A stretch of 64,000 bases of DNA from Flavobacterium lacisediminis. Lineage in GTDB: Bacteria; Bacteroidota; Bacteroidia; Flavobacteriales; Flavobacteriaceae. A program made the translations under genes and the position numbers. The notes below the pieces were generated by a model. That model was given only the letters and a program-made list of their open reading frames with translations, made no database searches and had not been told where the DNA came from. Where the stretch lies: positions 248,001 to 312,000 of the forward strand of contig NZ_JAPCIO010000003.1 in NCBI RefSeq assembly GCF_025909975.1, in the 5' to 3' direction. Positions 42,999 to 51,800 of this stretch are shown here, one piece after another (positions within the stretch are counted from its first letter, which is position 1; every line of letters begins with the position of its first letter).

Positions 42999-45470
42999 TT
43001 AACTATTTTTCTGAAACTTATCTAAAACTTTTCTCCATCCCGATTTAGGTTTTACTTCATCATGATAAGCTTCTCCATAAGCTCCATATCCGTAACCATA
43101 ACCATAGCCATAACCATATCCATAACCGTATTTAGCTTTGTTTTCAAAACCATTAAACACTATACTAATGTTATTTAATTCACCTCTTTTGTGTTTATCA
43201 TTAACAACATTTAACATACCTTTCTTAGTAAAACCTTGTCTAGTAACATACAATGTAGCATCGCAAAAATGGGCCAACTCTAGAGCATCAGAAACTAATC
43301 CAACTGGAGGTGTATCCAATACAATATAATCGTATTTTGTTTTTAAGTCTTGAATCATTTCACCCATTGCTTCACTCATCAATAATTCTGAAGGATTTGG
43401 TGGTATTGGTCCTGACGGAATAACATCTAAATTAGGAATATGTGTTTTTTGAATTACTTCATCAATTGTTTTTTGCCCAATTAAGTAATTTACTACTCCA
43501 GTAATATTATCAATATTAAAATCTCCGAAAATTCTTGGTTTTCTTAAATCCAAACCTACAATTACGGTTTTTTTATCGCTCAGCGCAAAAACAGTTGCTA
43601 AATTGATAGAACAAAATGTTTTTCCTTCACCACTTACTGAAGATGTTAACATTAAAATTTTCGCCCCTTCTTTTTGTTGTTTTTTGTACATAAACTGCAA
43701 CGAAGAACGTATAGCTCTAAATGACTCGGCTAATGGAGATTTAGGCTTTTCAAAAACAGATAGATTGTTTTCAGTGTTTTTCTTACCAATAACTCCAATT
43801 ACTGGTATCGCAGTTAGTTTTCTAATATCTTCGGTTGTATTTATACTATTATCAAGCAATACCATAACAAATATTACCAATAGAGGTAATAAAAAACCTA
43901 ACATTGCTGCTAAAATATAATTGATACTTGTTTTAGGACCTCTTAATCCTCCACCAACATCTTTTGCAGGATCCAAAAATTTAATATCAGAAATATTTGC
44001 GGCTTTTACGATTTCTGCTTCACTTCTTTTTTCTAAAAAAGTGCCGTATATCTTATCCTTTAAATTGTACTTTCTGGTAATTTTAATATGTTCTTGCTTA
44101 TTTTCTGGCAATAAACTCGCTTCTCCTTCTGCTTTAGCAATATTTTTGTTTAACATTGATAAATCTAAAGAAAGAGCACTTTTAGCACTTGAAATATTTT
44201 CAAGCAATACTTTTTTAATAGATTCCATCTCAACATCAAAGTCAGAAAATAATTTTTTATTTTTAACTGAATATGACATATTAGCACGTTCAGTAGAAAG
44301 TTGAATTAATTTTGATACATTTCCAATAATATTTGGATCATCAATACCAGCAACTGCTGGTGCAGGTAATTTAGCATAATCAGTAGTTTTATCTAAATAG
44401 TTTTTCAAAAGATTATAGTATGCTATTTTTCTATTAACTCCATCTTTTTGAATATCAAATTCAGATAATTTTGTACTTAAAATACTTCCTCCGCTCTCCA
44501 CATCCAATTCAAAAAAGTTTTTACCTTTTCTAAATTCCTTCAATTCATTCTCTGCTTCTTTGATTTGACCCTCCATTTCTTTCAAGGTACTATCAATAAA
44601 AACTATTGTATTATTAGCGAACTGATTTTTACTATCCAACTGAACTTTTCTCAAAACATCAACAGTAGTATTTAAATACTCTACTAACCTATATTTATTA
44701 TTTCCATCTAATTGCAAACGCACAACAGATAAAGCTTTTGCGTCTGCACTTACATCTATTCCTCTATAAGAAGCAACTGTACCATTAAAGTCGTCAAAAC
44801 GCAAATAATATTCTTGATTAATATAATCAAATGCTTCCGGTTTTATATTTAATTTAAAATATAAAAATGGCAAATCAACTAATTCGTTTATTTTAAATGT
44901 CTTTTTATATTCCCCTCCAGAAACATTTACAGGCTTAACTGTTAAATCAGAATATTGAATCAAAGAAGCTGATGTAGCTTGACCAAAATCTACACTTAAT
45001 TCATAAAGGGAAGGAGAAAGAAATTTAATTTTTATAAGTTGTCCAAATAATTGACCTCTTGATTTATCAATATCTACATAAAATGGAACTTCTCCGTAGG
45101 CATCTTGAAAATAATACTCTCCTTGCTTCAAATACTGAATATAATATTGTAATTTATCTACTACTATTTCATTATGTGATCTAGACTTTAAAGTTGTAAT
45201 AATAGTTTGAACTTTATCAGATGTACCTCCCCAATTAAAAACCAAACTAGTATTAGAAGTAAAGAAAGGATTATTTTCATCTTCTACAACAATTAAAGAC
45301 TCCATTCCATAAACACTTTCTTTTCTTATATTAACATTATAAGCAATTGTAAAAGAAATTATTAATGACAACACAAACCATTTCCAATATCCCACAATTT
45401 TCAATAGAAATCCTTTGAAATCAAACGAATTTTGTGATTCGAAAAAATTAAAATCTTTAGTATCTAGCAT
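42999..45470 (-). CDS. wzc: Polysaccharide co-polymerase and tyrosine autokinase (Wzc)
   Basis: An 823-residue inner-membrane protein controlling chain length and export. Two transmembrane segments flank a periplasmic Wzz domain: about residues 30-47 and about 515-540 (INYILAAMLGFLLPLLVIFV). The cytoplasmic BY-kinase has Walker A SSVSGEGKT at about 607-615, Walker A' VGLDLRKPR near 640 and Walker B YDYIVLDTPP near 713-720. The carboxy terminus is an extreme tyrosine cluster of eight YG dipeptides followed by AYGEAY, the substrate of autophosphorylation. It pairs with Wza at 45476 and the PHP phosphatase at 36827. The YG repeat is more regular than in most Wzc proteins I know. Confidence 0.94.
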   Translation of the reverse strand: MLDTKDFNFFESQNSFDFKGFLLKIVGYWKWFVLSLIISFTIAYNVNIRKESVYGMESLIVVEDENNPFFTSNTSLVFNWGGTSDKVQTIITTLKSRSHNEIVVDKLQYYIQYLKQGEYYFQDAYGEVPFYVDIDKSRGQLFGQLIKIKFLSPSLYELSVDFGQATSASLIQYSDLTVKPVNVSGGEYKKTFKINELVDLPFLYFKLNIKPEAFDYINQEYYLRFDDFNGTVASYRGIDVSADAKALSVVRLQLDGNNKYRLVEYLNTTVDVLRKVQLDSKNQFANNTIVFIDSTLKEMEGQIKEAENELKEFRKGKNFFELDVESGGSILSTKLSEFDIQKDGVNRKIAYYNLLKNYLDKTTDYAKLPAPAVAGIDDPNIIGNVSKLIQLSTERANMSYSVKNKKLFSDFDVEMESIKKVLLENISSAKSALSLDLSMLNKNIAKAEGEASLLPENKQEHIKITRKYNLKDKIYGTFLEKRSEAEIVKAANISDIKFLDPAKDVGGGLRGPKTSINYILAAMLGFLLPLLVIFVMVLLDNSINTTEDIRKLTAIPVIGVIGKKNTENNLSVFEKPKSPLAESFRAIRSSLQFMYKKQQKEGAKILMLTSSVSGEGKTFCSINLATVFALSDKKTVIVGLDLRKPRIFGDFNIDNITGVVNYLIGQKTIDEVIQKTHIPNLDVIPSGPIPPNPSELLMSEAMGEMIQDLKTKYDYIVLDTPPVGLVSDALELAHFCDATLYVTRQGFTKKGMLNVVNDKHKRGELNNISIVFNGFENKAKYGYGYGYGYGYGYGYGAYGEAYHDEVKPKSGWRKVLDKFQKNS

Positions 45471-45475
45471 ATCAA

Positions 45476-46270
45476 TTACAATGTTTTAGACAACACTAAT
45501 AATGTTGTAATTAAAGAAATAGCTGTCATTATTGTTGCAACTGATTGCATTCCGGTAACTCCAGTTCCCCAAGATTTTTGCTTCAAAGGTTTTATAATGA
45601 TATAATCATTAGGTTGAATATAAAAATATGGTGAATTTACCGCATTAGCATCCGTTAAATCAATACTATATGTTTCAAAACCGTGTGCAAACTTTCTGAT
45701 AATCTGCACATCTTTACGATTACCAGTGATATTAATATCACCTGAATTAGCAATAGCTTCCATTATTGTTGCACGATCTTGATACAACACTCCCATTCCT
45801 GGGCTATTAATTTCTCCATTGATAGTATATCGTAATCCTGCTAGTTTAACCGTAACAAAAATATTAGCTTCTTTTTTAAAGTAATCTTCTAACAATTGTT
45901 TTTCAACTTTTTGCCTTACTTCATCTGTTGTATAACCTAATACATTTAATTCCCCTAAAATAGGCACTCTAATGTTTCCATGATCATCAACAGTATATCC
46001 ATCGAAATATAAACTTTGCGGTGATTTTTGAGTTTGACCAGAGCCACCAGAAGATGTAGAAAACATATCCACCAACTTTTGATCCAATGCTTTAATAGAA
46101 ATACTTATTACATCATTTGTTTGAATCCTGTAAGGCTTTGAAACCTCTTGAGAAACTTTAATGGAATCCGATTTTGTTGTGGCATTAGGCTGTAAATACG
46201 TTAAATCCTTAGTAGAAATACAAGAAGTTAGTAAAACCGTAAATAAGGCCAAAAAAACTATTTTTTTCAT
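45476..46270 (-). CDS. wza: Outer-membrane polysaccharide export lipoprotein (Wza)
   Basis: A 264-residue lipoprotein with a signal peptide ending in the lipobox LLTSC (Cys17). It has YRIQTNDVISISIKALDQKL of the poly-export domain, YTVDDHGNIRVPILGELNVL, FVTVKLAGLRYTINGEINSP and MGVLYQDRATIMEAIANSGD, which make up the PES and SLBB parts. A hydrophobic carboxy-terminal helix (about 237-262) could span the outer membrane as in E. coli Wza. It is the first gene of the large minus-strand cluster, five bases before wzc. A -7 promoter element lies at 46346-46353. Confidence 0.92.
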   Translation of the reverse strand: MKKIVFLALFTVLLTSCISTKDLTYLQPNATTKSDSIKVSQEVSKPYRIQTNDVISISIKALDQKLVDMFSTSSGGSGQTQKSPQSLYFDGYTVDDHGNIRVPILGELNVLGYTTDEVRQKVEKQLLEDYFKKEANIFVTVKLAGLRYTINGEINSPGMGVLYQDRATIMEAIANSGDINITGNRKDVQIIRKFAHGFETYSIDLTDANAVNSPYFYIQPNDYIIIKPLKQKSWGTGVTGMQSVATIMTAISLITTLLVLSKTL

Positions 46271-46345
46271 GAGTAAACTATACTGATACTGTTTGCAATT
46301 TATAAATAAAAGTATTTAAAAAGCAAACCACACTAAATTAGGTAA

Positions 46346-46353
46346 CAAATATA
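46346..46353 (-). promoter_or_regulatory. Candidate promoter of the wza-wzc transcript
   Basis: On the minus strand the sequence is TATATTTG, a full TAnnTTTG match, about 76 bases before the wza ATG. No TTG sits at the usual upstream distance. The position, in the gap ahead of the first gene of the polysaccharide cluster, supports it as the main promoter of the locus. Confidence 0.5.
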
Positions 46354-46405
46354 GTTTTTACAATTAAAATAAAGAAGTTATTCCTGATTTTTGATTAAAA
46401 TTTTG

Positions 46406-47026
46406 TCAATATGGCTTAATTGAAGTTTCAAATGGAATTCTATTTAACAAACTTCTACCTAAAGTTACCTCGTCTGCATACTCCAATTCATCACCAACAG
46501 CAATTCCTCTTGCAATAGTTGATGTTTTAACTTGATATTCTTTAATCTGTCTGTAAATATAAAAATTAGTAGTATCTCCTTCCATAGTGGAACTTAATGC
46601 AAAAATAATTTCAGAAACATTACCTTCTTTTACTTTGTCAACTAATGCCGTAATTTTTAATTGACTTGGACCGACACCTTCAATAGGCGAAATTTTTCCA
46701 CCAAGTACATGATAAACCCCTTTAAACATTCCTGTATTTTCTAACGCCATAACATCACGAACATCTTCCACTACACAAATAATCGTCTTATCACGGGAAG
46801 AATTGGAACAAATTCCGCAAACATCTGCATCTGAAATGGTGTTGCATTCTTTACAATATTGAATATCATTACGCATGGCTGTTAAAGCTGAAGACAATAT
46901 TTCTGTCTGTTCTGCAGGTTGTTTTAATAAATGCAAAACCAATCGTAATGCCGTTCTTTTACCAATTCCTGGTAATTGAGACATTTCGTTAACCGCATTT
47001 TCTAATAATTTTGAAGGCAATTCCAT
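46406..47026 (-). CDS. recR: Recombination protein RecR
   Basis: A 206-residue DNA repair protein that works with RecO and RecF to load RecA at gaps. It has [20 protein letters not shown] with the helix-hairpin-helix, then a four-cysteine zinc site at Cys58, Cys61, Cys70 and Cys73, and the Toprim domain beginning [20 protein letters not shown]. The final FETSIKPY closes the protein. Length is normal. It marks the border of the polysaccharide locus: it precedes wza on the same strand, but has no part in glycan synthesis. Confidence 0.96.
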   Translation of the reverse strand: MELPSKLLENAVNEMSQLPGIGKRTALRLVLHLLKQPAEQTEILSSALTAMRNDIQYCKECNTISDADVCGICSNSSRDKTIICVVEDVRDVMALENTGMFKGVYHVLGGKISPIEGVGPSQLKITALVDKVKEGNVSEIIFALSSTMEGDTTNFYIYRQIKEYQVKTSTIARGIAVGDELEYADEVTLGRSLLNRIPFETSIKPY

Positions 47027-47166
47027 TTAACAAAAGTAAAAAAAAGTTAGGAGATAGAAGTTGGGAGTTAGGAGTTTCCCAAAAATAATTACAAAAGAAT
47101 TTTCTTTTGACTTCTCGCTTCAAACTTCTATCTTTTTCCTATTTTAGCGCAAATAAAAACCAATCT

Positions 47167-48663
47167 ATGTCTTCAGGAACTATTTTAGCTATCATTATTA
47201 TTTATTTCGGAATTCTTATTCTTATATCCAATTTTGTAAGTAAAAAAGACAGCAGTAACGATGCTTTTTTTAAGGCGAATAAAAACGCAAAATGGTATTT
47301 AGTTGCTTTTGGTATGATTGGAACTGCACTTTCTGGTGTTACCTTTATATCTGTTCCGGGTGAAGTCGGAAATCCTGATTTGCAGTTTAAATATTTCCAA
47401 TTTGTATTAGGAAATGCGATAGGTTTTATCATTATCGCAACTGTCTTACTTCCACTTTATTATCGAATGAATTTGACTTCGATTTATAGTTATATTGAGC
47501 AACGATTAGGTGTTGTAAGTTACAAAACAGCAGCCACTATTTTCTTGATTAGTAGAACTATTGGTTCGGCTTTTCGCTTGTATTTAGTGGTAATTGTGTT
47601 GCAACGTTTTGTTTTTGACGAATACAACATTCCGTTTGCAGTGACGGTTTTAATCTCATTAGCCTTAATATTTGCTTACACCTATCGTGGCGGATTAAAA
47701 ACGATTATTATTACCGATACTTTACAAACCTTTTTCTTAGTATCATCGGTATTTTTGACGATTATTTTTATTTGTAACAGCTTGGATTATAGTTTTACCG
47801 AAGCTTTTGAAGCCGTAAAAAACAGCAATTATTCTAAAGTTTTCTTTTATGAGGATTATTTGAAAGGAAACTATGTTGTGAAACAAATTTTAGGCGGAAT
47901 CTTTGTAACCATTGCCATGGTAGGATTAGACCAAGATTTAATGCAAAAGAATCTAAGTTGCAAAAACATTGGCGAAGCGCAAAAAAACATGTTTACGTTT
48001 ACCGGAATCTTTGTAATTATCAACATTTTCTTTTTAAGTGTTGGTGCTTTACTTTATTTATATGCCGAGAAAAACGGCATTTCGGTTCCTATGGTAGATG
48101 GTGTAAAACGTACGGATTTGTTATTTCCTGAAATTGCTTTCAATCATTTGAATATTATTCCAGCAGTTGTTTTCTTATTAGGATTGACCGCCGCCACTTT
48201 TGCCACAACTGATTCGGCTTTAACTGCTTTAACTACTTCTTTTTGTGTTGATTTCTTAGGAATGGATAAAGCAGAAAATCAAAACAAGCCTAATGTAGTT
48301 AGAACACGTCACTTGGTACATGTTGCCTTTTCATTATTGATGTTTTTAGTGATTATCATTTTTAATTCATTGAATGACAAATCGGTAGTAACCATGATTT
48401 TCAAAGTTGCTAGTTACACGTATGGTCCACTTTTAGGATTATATGCTTTTGGATTGTTTATGAAATCAAAAACCGTTCACGATAAATTAGTTCCAATTAT
48501 CTGTATAATTTCTCCATTAGTTTGCTTTTTATTAGCAAAAAATTCAGCGGCTCTTTTTGGAGATTACGTAATTGACAATGAACTAATCATTGTAAACGGA
48601 ATCATAACGTTTATTGGATTGTTGTTAATCAGTAAACCTGCTACAAGTCAAACTAAATTTTAA
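47167..48663 (+). CDS. Sodium/solute symporter (SSS family)
   Basis: A 498-residue inner-membrane transporter with about 13 helices that couples sodium entry to solute uptake. I start it at the ATG at 47167 (MSSGTILAI); an upstream in-frame TTG at 47107 adds only polar residues before the first helix. Family features are GTALSGVTFISVPGEVGNPD at about residue 57-76, SRTIGSAFRLYLVVIVLQRF, YRGGLKTIIITDTLQTFFLV and GLTAATFATTDSALTALTTS. The last includes the sodium-binding serine/threonine region. The substrate cannot be read; the nearest types carry sugars, sialic acid or inositol-like solutes. Its stop overlaps that of the gene at 48660. Confidence 0.88.
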   Translation: MSSGTILAIIIIYFGILILISNFVSKKDSSNDAFFKANKNAKWYLVAFGMIGTALSGVTFISVPGEVGNPDLQFKYFQFVLGNAIGFIIIATVLLPLYYRMNLTSIYSYIEQRLGVVSYKTAATIFLISRTIGSAFRLYLVVIVLQRFVFDEYNIPFAVTVLISLALIFAYTYRGGLKTIIITDTLQTFFLVSSVFLTIIFICNSLDYSFTEAFEAVKNSNYSKVFFYEDYLKGNYVVKQILGGIFVTIAMVGLDQDLMQKNLSCKNIGEAQKNMFTFTGIFVIINIFFLSVGALLYLYAEKNGISVPMVDGVKRTDLLFPEIAFNHLNIIPAVVFLLGLTAATFATTDSALTALTTSFCVDFLGMDKAENQNKPNVVRTRHLVHVAFSLLMFLVIIIFNSLNDKSVVTMIFKVASYTYGPLLGLYAFGLFMKSKTVHDKLVPIICIISPLVCFLLAKNSAALFGDYVIDNELIIVNGIITFIGLLLISKPATSQTKF

Positions 48664-49016
48664 TATTGATTGGTTGCCAATAATACCAAAGTACAAGCTA
48701 CTTCATACTGAATATTATTTGTTTCCAATATTTTATAAAATTCAGGGTTTTCAGTTCCTGGATTAAAAATAACGCGTCTTGGTTTTAACGATAAAATATA
48801 GTCGTAATAGTCTTGTTGTGCTTTTGGATTGAGATATAAAGTCACAGTATCAACCGCATGAAAATCTAGTTTCTCTGTTTCAATTGGAATATCAAACGCC
48901 ATTCCTTTTTTGGCTCCAATTGCCACCACTTGATGACTTTTATCTACTAAATTATGAATGGCTTTATAAGAATAACGTTCTTTATTTGTGGAAGCTCCTA
49001 TTACTAATGTTTTCAT
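48660..49016 (-). CDS. CoA-binding domain protein (YccU-like)
   Basis: A 118-residue small Rossmann-fold protein of the CoA_binding_2 family. It opens KTLVIGASTNKERYSYKAIH with the dinucleotide-binding loop, followed by VVAIGAKKGMAFDIPIETEK, DTVTLYLNPKAQQDYYDYIL and VIFNPGTENPEFYKILE. The NPGTEN-PE block is the family hallmark. The cellular function is not established. It converges with the symporter gene and shares the four bases TTAA at 48660-48663 with its stop. Confidence 0.85.
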   Translation of the reverse strand: MKTLVIGASTNKERYSYKAIHNLVDKSHQVVAIGAKKGMAFDIPIETEKLDFHAVDTVTLYLNPKAQQDYYDYILSLKPRRVIFNPGTENPEFYKILETNNIQYEVACTLVLLATNQY

Positions 49017-49118
49017 GATTATATATTTTACAAGCTAAAGTTACGAATAAATAAACAAATAATAAAAATTTGCTAAAGTCTGAATTGGAAAAGAAATTTG
49101 AAGTAATTTTAAACAAAA

Positions 49119-49550
49119 ATGCTTTACAATATTTCATACAAAGACCCAAAAATTGAAAGAGAAATCAATGAATTAGTAGGCAAATCTTATTCTTTAATTG
49201 AAAACCTTAAAAAAGGCGGAATAGGCTCTCCAAAATTATTCATCACTCGATGCAGTGCTGCTATTTATGATTTATTACATGTAAATAACACTGTAAAATT
49301 CTGTAATATTGAATTGCGCCCAAAAGGAATTATAATTGGTTTTCAATCAAGATTAGATGTATATTCATTAGTTATTCCTTATTACAAGTTAGTACTATTT
49401 AAACCTGGAAACTCGATTACTTTTCATATAGACCAACATTATATTAGTGTTGATTGTTCAAAAAACAGCAAAGGAGTTCAAAAATTCATAAATAAGCTTG
49501 AATTGGAAAAAGAGAAAAACACCTACTATTCTCCTCTAGATGTTTACTAA
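49119..49550 (+). CDS. Hypothetical protein, Flavobacteriaceae-type
   Basis: A 143-residue protein that I do not recognise. It has no signal peptide or membrane helix. It contains an amphipathic amino-terminal helix (about residues 9-33), then mixed beta-strands such as IELRPKGIIIGFQSRLDVYS and LVIPYYKLVLFKPGNSITFH. These suggest a small beta-sandwich or PH-like fold (inference from hydrophobic periodicity). The carboxy terminus is charged (KLELEKEKN). It stands alone between two unrelated genes with its own gaps of about 100 bases on each side. Codon use appears normal. Confidence 0.65.
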   Translation: MLYNISYKDPKIEREINELVGKSYSLIENLKKGGIGSPKLFITRCSAAIYDLLHVNNTVKFCNIELRPKGIIIGFQSRLDVYSLVIPYYKLVLFKPGNSITFHIDQHYISVDCSKNSKGVQKFINKLELEKEKNTYYSPLDVY

Positions 49551-49629
49551 TTGTTTTAGCTTACGTTTTCTAAACTTAAAAGTAATCTAGATTTTTTTTT
49601 GAATCAAAAATAAAATAATTACCTTGTAC

Positions 49630-49637
49630 TATATTTG
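49630..49637 (+). promoter_or_regulatory. Candidate -7 element upstream of the MarC-like gene
   Basis: TATATTTG matches TAnnTTTG and lies 13 bases before the ATG at 49651. A clear TTG at the right distance was not found. The element also overlaps the codons of a longer in-frame reading from TTG at 49624, supporting the later ATG start. Confidence 0.45.
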
Positions 49638-49650
49638 TAAAAATTTTACG

Positions 49651-50274
49651 ATGGAATTATTCATTTATTTATTCGCCGCTTTATTCTCAGTATTAAATCC
49701 TATTGGAACAGTTCCTATTTTTGTTGCTTTAACCGAAGGCTACACGAGTGCTGAAAGAGCTAAAGTTTCATTAATTACAAGTCTTAACGTTCTAATCATC
49801 TTGCTGATTTCATTTTTTATAGGACAATACGTATTAAGCTTTTTTGGGATCACGATTACAGCTTTACGAATTGCAGGAGGAATCATTATTACTAGTTCTG
49901 GATTTGGATTATTAAATGGAAACTTCAGTAAAAACAAAGGAATCAACAAAAAAGTGCAAAAAGAAGTACAAAACAGAACACATATTGCCTTAACACCTCT
50001 AGCTATGCCTATGTTAGCGGGACCAGGTTCAATTTCATTACTTATTGCCTATTATCAAGAACACAATACTACATCTGAAATTATAATTTCAACGATTTCA
50101 ATTACTGTTGTTGCTGCTACAATTTATTTAGTACTCCGCAGTGCACATTTTTTAGCTAAAATGTTAGGTTCGTCTGGAATCGTAGCAATATCTAGAATCA
50201 TTGGTTTCTTAACAATTGCAATTGGTATTCAATACATTATAAGTGCTATTTTAACTATTGTTAGAGGTATTTAA
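49651..50274 (+). CDS. MarC family integral membrane protein
   Basis: A 207-residue protein with six transmembrane helices. It has YLFAALFSVLNPIGTVPIFV at the start, AALRIAGG-like sequence (TALRIAGGIIITSSGFGLLN) in the middle, and TPLAMPMLAGPGSISLLIAY. The NPIGTVPIF and PLAMPMLAGPGSI blocks are the conserved MarC signatures. I chose the ATG at 49651; the longer reading starts at TTG in the promoter. The family's substrate is not established, and the old link to multiple antibiotic resistance is not supported. Confidence 0.9.
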   Translation: MELFIYLFAALFSVLNPIGTVPIFVALTEGYTSAERAKVSLITSLNVLIILLISFFIGQYVLSFFGITITALRIAGGIIITSSGFGLLNGNFSKNKGINKKVQKEVQNRTHIALTPLAMPMLAGPGSISLLIAYYQEHNTTSEIIISTISITVVAATIYLVLRSAHFLAKMLGSSGIVAISRIIGFLTIAIGIQYIISAILTIVRGI

Positions 50275-50302
50275 AAGTTTCCTTTTGTACCTTTAATAAA
50301 AA

Positions 50303-51724
50303 ATGCGAATTTTATTAACAGGTTCTAACGGTTATGTGGGACGAAGATTACTCCCAGAACTTCTATCTCAAGGTCATGAGGTAATTTGTTGTGTTCGTGA
50401 TAAAAACCGACTTGGATTAGACAAAACCACTCAAGAAAGAATTACCATTTGGGAAGTTGATTTCTTACACCCAATAAACCTAAACAATCTTCCTAAAAAG
50501 ATTGATGTAGCTTATTATTTAATCCACTCCATGACATCTTCTACTTCCGATTTTGATGTTATGGAAGGAAAATCAGCTCACAATTTCAATTTGTACATGA
50601 ACGAAATTGGCGTTAAGCAAGTTATTTATTTGAGTGGAATAGTCAACAACTCCGAACTTTCCAAACACTTACAATCAAGAAAAAACGTTGAGGATATATT
50701 ATTTGAAGGTAATTTCAATACCACTGTCCTTCGTGCGGGAATTATTGTAGGTTCTGGAAGTTCATCATTTGAAATTATTCGAGATTTGTGTGAAAAATTG
50801 CCTATAATGATTACTCCAAAATGGGTTTTAACAAAATGTCAACCTATTGCAATTCGCGATGTTATTCATTATTTAACTGGAGTTTTACTTAAGGAAGAAC
50901 ATTATAATAAATCCTACGATATTGGCGGGCCTAATGTGATTACGTACAAAGAAATGATGCTTTTGTATTCCAAAACAAGAGGCATCAAACTTTGGATTTT
51001 TACACTTCCTGTAATGTCGCCAAAGCTTTCTTCTTATTGGTTGTATTTTGTAACTTCAACATCTTATAAATTAGCTGTAAACCTAGTTGATAGTATGAAA
51101 ATGGAAGTCGTTTGCCAAAATAATAATCTTCAAAAAGCATTAGAAATAAAACCCATTACTTATGTTGAAGCTATAAAATTGGCATTTTTAAAAATGGAAC
51201 AAAATCTCGTTATTTCTAGCTGGAAAGATAGTTTAGTAAGTAGCCGATTTAATGAAAATTTTTCTGAATTTATTCAAATTCCTACTTATGGATGTTTGAA
51301 AGATCATAAAATAAAATCGGTAACCAATGTTGAAAAAACGCTTGATAATATTTGGTCTATAGGTGGTGATAAAGGTTGGTATTACGGAAATTGGATGTGG
51401 AAAATCCGTGGTATTTTAGATAAACTTTTTGGCGGTGTAGGTTTGAGAAGAGGCCGAACACATCCAACTCATTTAGACAATGGAGACGCACTTGACTTTT
51501 GGCGTGTTTTAGTAGCCAACAAAGAAGAAAAAAGATTACTTCTTTATGCCGAAATGCGATTACCTGGAGAGGCTTGGCTAGAATTTAGAATAGACAACGA
51601 AAACAAACTCCATCAAATTGCAACTTTTAGACCTAAAGGATTATTAGGGCGACTATATTGGTACAGTTTAGTTCCTTTTCATTTTTTTATTTTTGGAGGC
51701 ATGATTAAAAATATTACCAAATAA
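50303..51724 (+). CDS. SDR oxidoreductase fused to DUF2867
   Basis: A 473-residue protein in two parts. The first 300 residues are an NmrA/SDR-like NAD-binding domain: RILLTGSNGYVGRRLLPELL, YYLIHSMTS, QVIYLSGIVNN and LRAGIIVGSGSSSFEIIRDL. The last 165 residues form a DUF2867 domain with IGGDKGWYYGNWMWKIRGIL, RRGRTHPTHLDNGDALDFWR, LLLYAEMRLPGEAWLEFRID and RPKGLLGRLYWYSLVPFHFF. This fusion is known in several bacterial groups, but its reaction is not established. It follows the MarC gene by 28 bases on the same strand, and a strong terminator follows at 51725. Confidence 0.85.
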   Translation: MRILLTGSNGYVGRRLLPELLSQGHEVICCVRDKNRLGLDKTTQERITIWEVDFLHPINLNNLPKKIDVAYYLIHSMTSSTSDFDVMEGKSAHNFNLYMNEIGVKQVIYLSGIVNNSELSKHLQSRKNVEDILFEGNFNTTVLRAGIIVGSGSSSFEIIRDLCEKLPIMITPKWVLTKCQPIAIRDVIHYLTGVLLKEEHYNKSYDIGGPNVITYKEMMLLYSKTRGIKLWIFTLPVMSPKLSSYWLYFVTSTSYKLAVNLVDSMKMEVVCQNNNLQKALEIKPITYVEAIKLAFLKMEQNLVISSWKDSLVSSRFNENFSEFIQIPTYGCLKDHKIKSVTNVEKTLDNIWSIGGDKGWYYGNWMWKIRGILDKLFGGVGLRRGRTHPTHLDNGDALDFWRVLVANKEEKRLLLYAEMRLPGEAWLEFRIDNENKLHQIATFRPKGLLGRLYWYSLVPFHFFIFGGMIKNITK

Positions 51725-51770
51725 AAAAATCCCAAATTCTGATTAAAGTTAGAATTTGGGATTTTTGTTT
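51725..51770 (+). terminator. Rho-independent terminator after the SDR-DUF2867 gene
   Basis: A perfect 16-base stem (AAAAATCCCAAATTCT at 51725-51740, AGAATTTGGGATTTTT at 51751-51766) with a 10-base loop, followed by GTTTT. The arms end in A and T runs on both sides, so it could also stop transcription coming from the convergent gene at 51801. Confidence 0.9.
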
Positions 51771-51800
51771 TATTAAAAAACACTAGAAATGACGTTAAAG

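Noticed and set aside
43603-44304. Plus-strand open frames of 105 and 127 codons inside wzc
   Set aside because: They are antisense to a strongly conserved kinase and transmembrane region, show no family motif, and have no start context. They are shadows of the low-stop AT-rich reverse frame.
47107-47166. Upstream TTG extension of the sodium/solute symporter
   Set aside because: The extra 20 residues are polar, lie over a weak promoter-like region and precede the normal family start at the ATG at 47167.
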